NCBI RefSeq assembly: GCF_000009765.2
Contig: NC_003155.5
Span: 6,820,001-6,884,000, forward strand
From: Streptomyces avermitilis MA-4680 = NBRC 14893
Lineage (GTDB): Bacteria > Actinomycetota > Actinomycetes > Streptomycetales > Streptomycetaceae
DNA: 64,000 bases
Direction of reading: 5' to 3'
Shown here: piece after piece, positions 7,627 to 16,167 of the stretch
How the letters are laid out: every line of letters starts with the position of its first letter
How positions within the stretch are numbered: the stretch's first letter is position 1
Notes under the pieces: model-generated
What the model was told of the DNA's origin: nothing
The model's input: only the letters and a program-made list of their open reading frames with translations
Database searches by the model: none
Made by a program: the position numbers and the translations under genes

Positions 7627-9072
7627 TCACGCGTTCACCCCCGCCTCGTCCCGTACCTCCGTCGACTCCAGGCGTTGTGCCGTGCGGCGGGCCGTGGCCC
7701 TGGCCCAGGCGCCGCTCGACAGTGCGCCGAGGACGAGTACCGACAGACCGCAGCCCGCGATGATCCACCAGCCGGGCCGGGCCGCCGACTCGAAGACCTG
7801 TCGGTACGGGCCCGTCCGCACCCCCGACGCCAGCACCGCGCCGACCACGGCGACGCCGAGCGTGCCGCCGATCTGACGGCTGGTCGAGGCGATCGCGGCG
7901 GCGACCCCGGCCTGGGCACGCGGCATGCCGGAGACGGCGGTGTTGGTGATGGGGGCGTTCACGAAGCCGAAGCCGACGCCGAAGAGGACGTAGCCGATCA
8001 CCAGCGTGACGTCGGAGGTCTCCGCCTCGAACGCGGCGAAGAGCACCCCGCTCGCGGTCATCGCGATCCCGGCCGTCAGGAGGGAGAAGCGCGGGCCGCG
8101 GCTGCCGACGAGGCGGCCCGACAGCGGTGCGCAGACGAAGCACATGACCGCCATGGGGAGCATCCACAGGCCGGCGTGCAGCGCGGACAGACCGCGCACG
8201 TTCTGGAGGTACAGCGTGGAGAGGAAGAGGAAGCCGCTGAGCGCCGCGAACGCGCTGATCGCGACCACCGTCGCCCCGCTGAACGGGACGGAGCGGAAGA
8301 AGCGCAGGTCGATGAGGGGTTCGGCGCGCCGGGGCTCGTACCACAGGAGGGCGATCAGCGCGGCGAGCGCGGTGCCGCCGAAGGCGAGGATCTCGGCGGC
8401 GCCGGAGCTGGGCGCCTCGATGATCGCGTAGGTCAGGGAGCCGAGCAGGGCGATGACCAGGAGCTGGCCGACCGGGTCGGGGCGGCGGGCCTTGGGGGCA
8501 CGGGACTCGGGGACGTAGCGCCAGGTGAGCAGGAGCGCGACCAGGCCCACCGGCAGGTTGATCCAGAAGATCGAGCGCCAGCCGACCGAGTCCACGAGCA
8601 GGCCGCCGACGATCGGTCCCGCGGCCATCGATATGCCGACGACGCCGCCCCAGACGCCGATCGCACGGGCGCGCTCGCGCGGCTCCGTGAAGGTGTTGGT
8701 GATGATCGACATCGCGACCGGGTTGAGCATCGAACCGCCGACCGCCTGCACCATGCGGAAGGCGACGAGCGACTCGAGGTTCGGGGCGAGGGAGCAGAGC
8801 ACCGAGCCGATGGTGAAGAGCACGAGTCCCGTCCGGAAGACCCGGCGCCGTCCGATGCGGTCCGCGGTCGAGCCCGCCAGCATCAGCAGCGAGGCCAGGA
8901 CCAGCGTGTACGCGTCGATCGTCCACTGGAGGCCGGCCACGCTGGCGTGCAGTTCCTTCTGCATCGAGGGCAGCGCGACGTTCAGGACGGTGTTGTCGAG
9001 GCTCACGATCAGCAGGCTGAGGCAGCAGATCGCGAGTACCAGCAGACGCCGGCGGGGACTGAGCTCGGGCAT
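7627..9072 (-). CDS. MFS exporter, DHA2/EmrB-QacA type
   Basis: This 481-residue protein has 14 predicted membrane segments. TM1 carries LDNTVLNVALPSMQKEL, the D-x-T-x-V-N-V-A-L-P signature of DHA2 drug exporters. AGSTADRIGRRRVFRTGL is motif A, and GPIVGGLLVDSVGWRSIFWI is motif C. It is about 480 residues, normal for the subgroup, and not closely similar to the exporter at 5131. GGAG lies three bases before the ATG. The upstream TTAGTTAGGCGCACTA at 9112-9097 is AT-rich and partly symmetric, a likely regulator site, but no regulator gene is adjacent on that side. The 3' end converges on the HTH gene, seven bases apart. Confidence 0.88.
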   Translation of the reverse strand: MPELSPRRRLLVLAICCLSLLIVSLDNTVLNVALPSMQKELHASVAGLQWTIDAYTLVLASLLMLAGSTADRIGRRRVFRTGLVLFTIGSVLCSLAPNLESLVAFRMVQAVGGSMLNPVAMSIITNTFTEPRERARAIGVWGGVVGISMAAGPIVGGLLVDSVGWRSIFWINLPVGLVALLLTWRYVPESRAPKARRPDPVGQLLVIALLGSLTYAIIEAPSSGAAEILAFGGTALAALIALLWYEPRRAEPLIDLRFFRSVPFSGATVVAISAFAALSGFLFLSTLYLQNVRGLSALHAGLWMLPMAVMCFVCAPLSGRLVGSRGPRFSLLTAGIAMTASGVLFAAFEAETSDVTLVIGYVLFGVGFGFVNAPITNTAVSGMPRAQAGVAAAIASTSRQIGGTLGVAVVGAVLASGVRTGPYRQVFESAARPGWWIIAGCGLSVLVLGALSSGAWARATARRTAQRLESTEVRDEAGVNA

Positions 9073-9158
9073 TGCTCCATCGTACGACGACTTCGATAGT
9101 GCGCCTAACTAATGAGTGATACATGGTCATTGCCGGGCGCCTCGCGGCTTACGTGATC

Positions 9159-9221
9159 TCGTGCCGAGCACGCGTCGTGATCTCGTGCCGAGCACGCTTC
9201 GTCCACTCGTGCCGAGCACGC
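9159..9221. repeat. Three 24-bp tandem repeats with internal palindromes
   Basis: TCGTGCCGAGCACGC occurs at 9159-9173, 9183-9197 and 9207-9221, exactly 24 bp apart. Each copy holds the palindrome CGTGC-CGA-GCACG. The array ends 24 bases before the dusB start codon, where promoter or operator elements are expected. There are no unique spacers, so it is not a CRISPR. Confidence 0.9.
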
Positions 9222-9245
9222 GTCGTCGTACGTGACAATGGAGGA

Positions 9246-10451
9246 ATGTCCACGCCCGCAGCCACGATGGTCTCCCCGTTGCAGATCGGTCCGCACACCG
9301 TCCAGCCGCCCGTCGTCCTCGCCCCCATGGCCGGGATCACGAACGCGCCCTTCCGCACCCTGTGCCGGGGGTTCGCCGAAGGCCATGGCTGGGAGTCCGG
9401 GGGCCGGCCCCCCAAGGGCGCGGCCGATGGCGGCAAGGGCCTGTTCGTCAGCGAGATGATCACCACGCGGGCGCTGGTCGAGCGCAACGAGAAGACCATG
9501 CAGCTGATCCACTTCGACGCGACCGAGAAGCCGCGCTCGATCCAGCTGTACGGCGTGGACCCGGCGACCGTCGGCAAGGCCGTCCGCATGATCGCGGAGG
9601 AGGGCCTCGCCGACCACATCGACCTGAACTTCGGCTGCCCGGTGCCCAAGGTGACCAGGAAGGGCGGCGGGTCCGCGCTTCCGTACAAGCGGAACCTGCT
9701 GCGGGCGATCCTCCGGGAGGCCGTCAGCGGGGCCGGGAACCTCCCCGTCACCATGAAGATGCGCAAGGGCATCGACGACGACCACATCACGTATCTGGAC
9801 GCCGGACGCATCGCCGTCGAGGAGGGCGTCACCGCGATCGCCCTGCACGGCCGCACCGCCGCGCAGCACTATGGCGGCACGGCCGACTGGGACGCCATCG
9901 CGCGCCTCAAGGAGCATGTGCCGGAGATCCCGGTCCTCGGCAACGGCGACATCTGGTCGGCCGAGGACGCGGTGCGGATGGTGCGTGAGACCGGGTGTGA
10001 CGGAGTCGTGGTCGGGCGCGGGTGCCTGGGGCGGCCGTGGCTGTTCAGCGACCTGGTGGCGGCCTTCGAGGGGCGAACGGACGACAGTGCGCGCCCCACG
10101 CTCCGTGCGGTCGCGGACGTCATGGTCCGGCACGCCACCCTGCTCGGCGAGTGGATCGGCGACGAGGCGCGTGGGGTCATCGACTTCCGCAAGCACGTGG
10201 CCTGGTACCTGAAGGGCTTCGCGGTCGGCTCCGAGATGCGCAAGCGGCTCGCGATCACCTCCTCGCTCGTCGAACTCTCCGACGGTCTCGCCGAGCTGGA
10301 CCTCGACCAGGCCTGGCCCCTGGGCGCCGACGGGCCCCGCGGCCGCACGTCCGGCAACAACCGGGTGGTGCTGCCGGACGGCTGGCTGAAGGACCCGTAC
10401 GACTGCGCGGGGATCAGCGAGGACGCGGAGCTGGACACCTCCGGAGGCTGA
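9246..10451 (+). CDS. dusB: tRNA-dihydrouridine synthase
   Basis: The enzyme reduces uridine to dihydrouridine in tRNA D-loops with FMN and NADPH. VVLAPMAGITNAPFRTLC is the N-terminal FMN/barrel signature, and IDLNFGCPVPKVTRKGGGSA contains the catalytic Cys (about residue 131). NLPVTMKMRKGID and ITAIALHGRTAAQHYGGTAD-like blocks follow, then VVGRGCLGRPWLF near the phosphate site, as in the NifR3/DusB family. Length 401 is a little longer than usual because of a short insertion after WESGGRPPKG. The chosen ATG has GGAGG only one base away; ATG at 9267 is an alternative, but it lacks any ribosome site. The gene abuts the convergent sulfatase-fold gene with no gap. Confidence 0.92.
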   Translation: MSTPAATMVSPLQIGPHTVQPPVVLAPMAGITNAPFRTLCRGFAEGHGWESGGRPPKGAADGGKGLFVSEMITTRALVERNEKTMQLIHFDATEKPRSIQLYGVDPATVGKAVRMIAEEGLADHIDLNFGCPVPKVTRKGGGSALPYKRNLLRAILREAVSGAGNLPVTMKMRKGIDDDHITYLDAGRIAVEEGVTAIALHGRTAAQHYGGTADWDAIARLKEHVPEIPVLGNGDIWSAEDAVRMVRETGCDGVVVGRGCLGRPWLFSDLVAAFEGRTDDSARPTLRAVADVMVRHATLLGEWIGDEARGVIDFRKHVAWYLKGFAVGSEMRKRLAITSSLVELSDGLAELDLDQAWPLGADGPRGRTSGNNRVVLPDGWLKDPYDCAGISEDAELDTSGG

Positions 10452-12305
10452 TCAGCCCTTCGAGGGGCGCGGGGTGGAGCCGTACGCCGTCAGGAAGCGG
10501 TCGCGGAAGGAGCTCATCTTCCAGACCGGGGCGTCGTGCGCGGGCCGCAGCCCGTCGGAGTAGCCCCAGTCGGTGATCTTGTCCAGCACCTTCGGGTCGT
10601 GGGCGACGATCGCGACCGGCACGTCCCGGCTGGCCTTGTCGCCGCTGACCCGGGCCATCGGCTGGTGGTCGCCGAGGAAGACGAGCACGGTGTTCTTGTT
10701 GCCGTACTTCACCACGTAGTCGATGAGGCTGGTCACCGAGTACTGGATGGACTTGCCGTACTCCTGCTTCACCTTCGTGGAGTTGTAGAAGACGTCCGCG
10801 GGCTTCTTGCCGGCCTTCTCGACGGCGTCGTAGACGGAGCCGTCGCCGACCTGGTCCTCGGGAATCGTCTTCGGGATGGGCGCCCACGGCTGGTGGCTGG
10901 AGGTCAGGATGATCTCCGACATCAGCGGCTTGTCGTGCTTCCTGCCGTGCTCCAGGCGCTGGAACGCGGCCAGCGTGTACTGGTCGGGCATCGTCGACCA
11001 GCTGAACTTCGGGCCCTGGTAGCCGAGGTGATGGGCGTCGTAGAGATGGTCGAGGCCGTAGAACTTCGCCTCCGGCCAGCCCTTCTGGACACCCGGCATG
11101 ATGCCGACCGTGCGCCAGTCGCCGGTCTTCTTGAAGGCGCTGGTGAGGGTGAGGTGGTCGCCCGCGGTGACGGTGCGGTAGCGGTTCTGGTTGTCGATCC
11201 ACAGGCCGGACAGGAAGGTGGAGTGGCCCAGCCAGCTGCTGCCGCCGTACGTGGCCGACGTCAGCCAGCCGCTCTTGGCGTGGAAGCCGGCCTTGGCCAG
11301 TTCCTTGGTCTTGGCGTCGAGGGTGGCGTCGACGCCGGGCGACATGATCGGGTCCTCGACGGCACTGCGGCCGTAGCTCTCGATGAACGTGAACATGATG
11401 TCCTTGCCGCGCAGATCGGGCACCAGCTCGCTGCCGGGGGTATTGCCGAAGGTGTCGGCCTTGGCCTCCCTGGCGAACCCGCGCTCGTCCCTGATGGTCG
11501 CCTTCACCCGCGCCGCGCGGTCCCGGACGACGGCGGCGGTGTGCTCGGAGGCGATCGGCACGCCGCCCACCTGAAGGCTGAGGCTCGCGCAGGTCATCCA
11601 GACCGTGCTGAGGACCAGGGTGGCCCGGGTGGTGATGGCGGTGTGCCGGGCCATGAGGTTGCCGAGCCTGACGACCGCCCACGCCATCACGGCCGGCACG
11701 GCGAGCACGAGGACGACGACGGCGACCGTGGCGCCGAGCGCGCCCGCCTCGCCGGCCGAGTCCTTGAGGTACGACTGGGCGTCGCCGAGGAGGGACCAGT
11801 CGAGTACGACGTTGAAGCCGCGGCCGAGGAATTCGTTGAAGCCGATGTCGAGGAGGTTCAGCAGGGTGAGCACGCCGAGGCTCAGCCCGCCGAGCACCGC
11901 CGCGAACAGCCGCGGCCTGCGCGGCAGCGCGATGAGCACGGCGGCCCCGAGCAACGCCTCCACCGGGATACGGGCGAACTCGGAGGGCCGGAAGTCGGCG
12001 GGCTTGTTGGGCAGCAGCAGCGCGACGACTACCAGCGCACCGGCGAGCAGGGTCACGGCCCAGGAGAGAACGCGGGCGGCTACGGGGTGGCGGGCACGGA
12101 GTCGGGCTCGGCGGGTGCGCGGGGCAGCCTGTGCCACGGCCCCCGCGCCCTCCGGCTCGGGCTCGGGCTTCCCGGCGGTGGCGTCGGACGGCGGTGCCGC
12201 CGGTTCCTCCGGCGTCGCATCCTCGGCGTCCGCCGACGGCAGACCCTCGTCCGTGGCTGCCCCGGCCCTGTCCGGTGTCTGATTGGAGCGCGTGAAGAGA
12301 GGCAA
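10452..12305 (-). CDS. Membrane sulfatase / LTA-synthase-like protein
   Basis: The 617-residue product has a disordered Pro/Ala/Glu-rich N-terminus. About four or five membrane helices follow at residues 75-235 (for example VLSWAVTLLAGALVVVALLL), and then an external alkaline-phosphatase-fold domain. DIMFTFIESYGRSAVEDP carries the metal-binding Glu, GGSSWLGHSTFLSGLW is the nucleophile region, and VLVFLGDHQPMARVSG supplies the Asp-His pair. This layout is that of phosphoglycerol or phosphoethanolamine transferases and LTA-synthase relatives, so a role in modifying a cell-wall polymer or lipid is likely but the substrate is unknown. The stop codon directly abuts that of dusB. Confidence 0.82.
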   Translation of the reverse strand: MPLFTRSNQTPDRAGAATDEGLPSADAEDATPEEPAAPPSDATAGKPEPEPEGAGAVAQAAPRTRRARLRARHPVAARVLSWAVTLLAGALVVVALLLPNKPADFRPSEFARIPVEALLGAAVLIALPRRPRLFAAVLGGLSLGVLTLLNLLDIGFNEFLGRGFNVVLDWSLLGDAQSYLKDSAGEAGALGATVAVVVLVLAVPAVMAWAVVRLGNLMARHTAITTRATLVLSTVWMTCASLSLQVGGVPIASEHTAAVVRDRAARVKATIRDERGFAREAKADTFGNTPGSELVPDLRGKDIMFTFIESYGRSAVEDPIMSPGVDATLDAKTKELAKAGFHAKSGWLTSATYGGSSWLGHSTFLSGLWIDNQNRYRTVTAGDHLTLTSAFKKTGDWRTVGIMPGVQKGWPEAKFYGLDHLYDAHHLGYQGPKFSWSTMPDQYTLAAFQRLEHGRKHDKPLMSEIILTSSHQPWAPIPKTIPEDQVGDGSVYDAVEKAGKKPADVFYNSTKVKQEYGKSIQYSVTSLIDYVVKYGNKNTVLVFLGDHQPMARVSGDKASRDVPVAIVAHDPKVLDKITDWGYSDGLRPAHDAPVWKMSSFRDRFLTAYGSTPRPSKG

Positions 12306-12511
12306 CCCGAGGGTCCTTCCATGCGAAGCCCGAGATGGAGCGGCGGCTCACGCTGGGGAGGCTGGACCCGCCGTCATCCCGTACGGCAGGCCGAAGAGGT
12401 GCGTTCAACCCCCTCCGGCCACCACTCGGCAAACACCCGGCAAACGCCTCGTCAACCACCCGGACCGGCGACCGGACCGGCACCCGACCGGCTCCGCCCG
12501 CCGGTCCGGCG

Positions 12512-14455
12512 CTACGCGCCCCCGACCGCCGTGAGCAGCGCCAACGGCGCTGCCGCCGACCGTGACTCCCGCACGCACGCGTGCGGGTACGGCACCGGCT
12601 CCGCATGCGTGTCGCGCCCGTACCCGGCGAGGACCTCGGGAAGCCGGTGGCCCGCCGCCGTCGCCGCGTCGACCAGCGCGTGGGCGACCGTACGGGCCTC
12701 GTCGTGCAGCCCGTACCGCGCGAGCCCCAGCGTGATCAGCGCGTTGTCGTGCGGCCACACCGAACCCCGGTGGTACGACAACGGGTGGTACGCCGCCTGG
12801 TCCGCGGCCAGCGTCCGCACCCCCCAGCCCGAGAAGAAGTCCGGTTCCAGCAGACGCCGGCCGACCATTTCGCCGTACTCCTTGTCCAGCAGCCCGGACC
12901 AGAGCAGATGCCCCGCGTCCGAGGCGAGCGCGTCCACCTGGCGGCCCTCGCCGTCCAACGCCAGCGCGGGGAAACCCTGTTCGGGCATCCAGAAGTCCCG
13001 CTGGAAGCGGTCGCGCAGATCCCCGGCCGCCTGTTCGAGCAGCGCCGCGTACACCTCGTCGCCCCACACAGTGCGCGCCAGCTGGGCGGTGCGGCGCAGC
13101 GCGTCGTACGCGTACCCCTGCGCACCCGCCGCGGTCACCGCGCCGGTGGCCCGGCTGCCGTCGGCGGAACAGATCGCGCCGGGGGAGTCCTTCCAGTTCT
13201 GGTTGGCGAGGCCGCCCCCGTCGGCGCGGTAGACGAGATAGCCGCGGGAGGTGAGCCCGCCGTGGTCGAGCATCCAGCCGACCGCCGCGCGGGCGTTGGG
13301 CTCGAGGCGGCGGGCGAGTGCCACGTCACCGGTCTGTTCGACGTACGCGCCGAGCAGGACGAGGAACAGCGGAGTGGCGTCCACCGAGCCGTAGTAGCGC
13401 CCGAACGGCACCTGCCCGAAGTGCGCCAGCTCCCCGTGCCGCACCTCGTGCACGATCTTGCCGGGCTGGGCCACCGATCCCACGCCGACCTCGGTCGCCT
13501 GCGTCGCGGCGAGCGCGGGCAGCGTGGCGGCGGCGAGCTGCGGCCGGTAGGGGAGTGCGAAGAGGGAGGTGAGCAGCGCGTCGCGGCCCAGCAGCGTGAG
13601 GAACCAGGGGGCGCCGGCCGCGGGGACGCGCAGCTCCTCACCGTCCGGGCCCGTCGCCGGGACCTGGAGCGCGGCGAGGTCGGACAGGCCGCGCGCACAG
13701 GCCGCGGCCAGCTCCGGCCAGCCCGTCGGGAAGGGCACGCCGCCCAGGAACTCCCCTTCCAGCGCGAGGAGCCGGGCACTGGCGTCGGCGGGCGAGGCCG
13801 GCACCTCCGCCGGGTGCGCCGCGCCGTGCGGACGGGCGGCGACCCGCAGCGACAGCTCCGCGGAACCGTGCGGTTCGAGGTCCAGCGTCCAGACGAGGCG
13901 ACGGGCGCCCGTGCCCGTCTCCTCCACGCCGTCGGGGGCGGGCTCGGAGGTGACCCTCGTACCGGACCGCCACTCGCCGCGCTGATAGCTGAACTCCACG
14001 CCGTCGTCGAGGACCTGGCGGGAGCGCACCGCGCCGGCCTTGCTGTACGTGCGGTGGTCGGACCGCAGCTCGAACTGGTCGGTGAAGTCGGCGTCCGCGG
14101 TGACCGCGATACGGACCGTCGTCGGCGCCGGGCGGTTGCTGGTGACGCGCAGCGACTCGACGAACGCGCCCTCGGTGACGGCCTGTTCTCGGAAGAAGGT
14201 GTACGCGGGCGGCTCCTGACGGCCACCGCGCGGTACGAGCACGCAGCGGGCCGTGTCCCCGGCCCTGACCGGCGAGAGCGCCTCGGGCACCGCGCCGTCG
14301 ACGGTGAGCTGCCAGCGGCTGAGGTGCCGGGCGTCCCGGACGAACAACCCGTCCGGTGAACCGGAACCGCCGCCCCGCACCCCGCTGATGTCCCCGCCGT
14401 CGCCCACTGCGGCGAACGTCCCGCCGTGCACGAGCAGATGATGCCGGTCCGTCAT
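12512..14455 (-). CDS. Glycogen-debranching / amylo-alpha-1,6-glucosidase family protein
   Basis: The N-terminal domain (GLFVRDARHLSRWQLTVDG, residues 36-54) is the glycogen-debranching N-terminal beta-sandwich. The C-terminal part is an (alpha/alpha)6 barrel with PWFLTLLGRDALLTSLFALP, GYLVYRADGGGLANQNWKDS and HPLSYHRGSVWPHDNALITL, the latter two near the expected acidic catalytic residues. It has 647 residues, typical of the family. GGAGG precedes the ATG by nine bases. It lies 54 bases downstream of a second (alpha/alpha)6 hydrolase on the same strand, and both are divergent from a ROK repressor. This suggests a sugar-inducible operon for glucan or glucoside breakdown. Confidence 0.87.
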   Translation of the reverse strand: MTDRHHLLVHGGTFAAVGDGGDISGVRGGGSGSPDGLFVRDARHLSRWQLTVDGAVPEALSPVRAGDTARCVLVPRGGRQEPPAYTFFREQAVTEGAFVESLRVTSNRPAPTTVRIAVTADADFTDQFELRSDHRTYSKAGAVRSRQVLDDGVEFSYQRGEWRSGTRVTSEPAPDGVEETGTGARRLVWTLDLEPHGSAELSLRVAARPHGAAHPAEVPASPADASARLLALEGEFLGGVPFPTGWPELAAACARGLSDLAALQVPATGPDGEELRVPAAGAPWFLTLLGRDALLTSLFALPYRPQLAAATLPALAATQATEVGVGSVAQPGKIVHEVRHGELAHFGQVPFGRYYGSVDATPLFLVLLGAYVEQTGDVALARRLEPNARAAVGWMLDHGGLTSRGYLVYRADGGGLANQNWKDSPGAICSADGSRATGAVTAAGAQGYAYDALRRTAQLARTVWGDEVYAALLEQAAGDLRDRFQRDFWMPEQGFPALALDGEGRQVDALASDAGHLLWSGLLDKEYGEMVGRRLLEPDFFSGWGVRTLAADQAAYHPLSYHRGSVWPHDNALITLGLARYGLHDEARTVAHALVDAATAAGHRLPEVLAGYGRDTHAEPVPYPHACVRESRSAAAPLALLTAVGGA

Positions 14456-14470
14456 CCCCGGTCCCCTCCC

Positions 14471-14515
14471 ATGTCCTTCATGTCCCTCATGCCCCTCATG
14501 TCATTCATGTCACTC
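14471..14515. repeat. Five 9-bp ATGTCNYTC repeats in operon spacer
   Basis: Five nine-base units, variants of ATGTCCTTC, run through the 54-base spacer of the glycoside hydrolase operon and overlap the stop codon of the upstream gene. On the coding strand they read as a series of GACATGA units, each with an ATG and in most cases an overlapping TGA. Confidence 0.85.
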
Positions 14516-16048
14516 GTGCCGAAACGTGCCGATGCCCATGGGGGACACGTCGTGTCCGAGGGGCTCGTCGGGCTCGTGCGGCTCGTGCAGCAGATCGAGC
14601 GCGAGCGCGGCGGTCCAGCTGAAGCCGAGCGCCCCGCACGCCTCACCGGTGTACGGGTCCACGTACTCGGCGAACCCGGACGCGTCGGCGGTCCGCAGCG
14701 CCGCGTCCCGCAGCGCGTCGGCCCGCCCCCGCTCCCCGTGCAGCCGCAGCCCGCGCTCCAGCAGCCAGTTGGTGTTGAACCAGGCGGGCCCGCGCCAGTA
14801 CCGGTGCGGATCGAAGGCCTCACCGGTGAGGTCGTAACTGGGCACGAGCCGGGTGGTGTCACCGAGACCGAAGTGCGGCCCGCAGGCGGTACCTACGAGG
14901 GCGGCGGCGATGTCGCGGGGGAGGGCGGGCAGCAGCAGCGGGATCAGCCCGGCGACGCTTCGTTCGGGAACGAGGTCGCCGGTGCGCACGTCCCGGCAGA
15001 AGAACATCCCCTCCGCCGGGTCCCACAGCCGGTCCACCAGGGCCGCCGTCAGGCGCTCCGCCCGCGTGTGACGAGCCGTGCCGGCCGCCCCCAGCTCGCA
15101 GGCTATGCGGGCCAGCGCGTGCTCCGACGCGATCAGCAGCGCGTTGAACGCGGGGTCCTCGACCGCGAACTCCCCGCGCCCGTCGGCGTACTCCCCGTCG
15201 CGGTAGTCGGTGGCCAGGCGCACATACCGCCCGTAGTCCAGATCCGTCGGCCGGTCCTCGGCGGCGCCGTGGTCGAGGTCGGCGCGGCGGAAGGAGCGGG
15301 CCGGGGCCGGGGTGACGCGCGAGAGCGGCTCGTCCCAGGTCGGGCTGTTGTCCATGCCCTGCTCCCAGGGGTGGACCACCGACACGAGCCCGCCGCCGCC
15401 CAGGTCACGCCGGTGCAGCAGATAGCGGTGCCAGGCCGCGAGGTGCGGGTATACCCGGGACAGGAAGCCGCGCGACCGGGACAGCCCGGGGTCGGACAGG
15501 TGCACCAGCCAGGCCGCGAGCGCGTGCACCGGTGGCTGCACGATGCCCGAGGTCTGTACGGTGCGCGGGGCGCCCGCGGCGCGCCCCGCGGTCGAGGAAC
15601 GCCAGAAGTCGGGGCTCGGGAAGTACGCGTCCAGCGGCACGGAGGGGTTGAAGACGATGTGCGGGATCCGGCCGTCGCCCCACTGGGCGCCGAGCAGCGT
15701 GTCCAGCTCCGTCTGCGCCCGCAGGGGAGACAGATGGCGCAGGCCGATCGAGATGAACGCCGAGTCCCATGACCACTGGTGCGGGTACAGGCCGCGCGAG
15801 GGCACGGTGGACGCGCCCGTCCAGTTGTCCTCCAGCACCCGGGCCGCCCTGAGGTGCAGCGAAGCCGCCGACCGCACCGGTCCGGCGGTCCGCGCCTGTC
15901 CTGCCGTCCGCACGGCTGAGGCCGGATCGTATACATCGGGCTCGGACCGGACGATCTCACCCGCACCGGGTGCGGGGGGTGGGCCGGAGGTGCGCCCGGG
16001 ACCCGTGAGGTCCGTACGGCGGGCGGTGAGTTGGGTTGTGCGGTCCAC
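14510..16048 (-). CDS. MGH1-like / GH63-type (alpha/alpha)6 glycoside hydrolase
   Basis: The first 60 residues are Pro/Gly/Ala-rich. The catalytic barrel then begins with RAARVLEDNWTGASTVPSRG and LYPHQWSWDSAFISIGL, a family block of mannosylglycerate/glucosylglycerate hydrolase-like enzymes. Further blocks are IPHIVFNP, SGIVQPPVHALAAWLVH, HPWEQGMDNSP (candidate acid), and RYWRGPAWFNTNWLLERGL with GFAEYVDPYTGEACGALGFSWTAALALDL. The family contains alpha-glucosidases and glucosylglycerate hydrolases, and substrate cannot be told from sequence. It is the first gene of the operon. Only 119 bases separate it from the divergent ROK gene. Confidence 0.85.
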   Translation of the reverse strand: MDRTTQLTARRTDLTGPGRTSGPPPAPGAGEIVRSEPDVYDPASAVRTAGQARTAGPVRSAASLHLRAARVLEDNWTGASTVPSRGLYPHQWSWDSAFISIGLRHLSPLRAQTELDTLLGAQWGDGRIPHIVFNPSVPLDAYFPSPDFWRSSTAGRAAGAPRTVQTSGIVQPPVHALAAWLVHLSDPGLSRSRGFLSRVYPHLAAWHRYLLHRRDLGGGGLVSVVHPWEQGMDNSPTWDEPLSRVTPAPARSFRRADLDHGAAEDRPTDLDYGRYVRLATDYRDGEYADGRGEFAVEDPAFNALLIASEHALARIACELGAAGTARHTRAERLTAALVDRLWDPAEGMFFCRDVRTGDLVPERSVAGLIPLLLPALPRDIAAALVGTACGPHFGLGDTTRLVPSYDLTGEAFDPHRYWRGPAWFNTNWLLERGLRLHGERGRADALRDAALRTADASGFAEYVDPYTGEACGALGFSWTAALALDLLHEPHEPDEPLGHDVSPMGIGTFRHE

Positions 16049-16123
16049 TCAGGTCTCCCCGAAGACGTCCGGCCAGGCGGTTCGGCAGTAGCTACCGTAG
16101 GGTTACGTCTATTTAACACGCAA

Positions 16124-16146
16124 AACTCAATATGTAATGCAGAGTT
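16124..16146. promoter_or_regulatory. Candidate ROK operator in divergent promoter
   Basis: AACTC at 16124-16128 and GAGTT at 16142-16146 form an inverted repeat in an AT-rich patch (GTTACGTCTATTTAACACG just upstream). It lies between the ROK gene and the hydrolase operon, where autoregulatory ROK operators are normally found. Confidence 0.45.
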
Positions 16147-16167
16147 GGTGAACGCAAGAGGGTGTGC

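Noticed and set aside
9159..9221. Possible CRISPR array
   Set aside because: Only three short units with no unique spacers of constant size, and no cas genes are present anywhere in the window.
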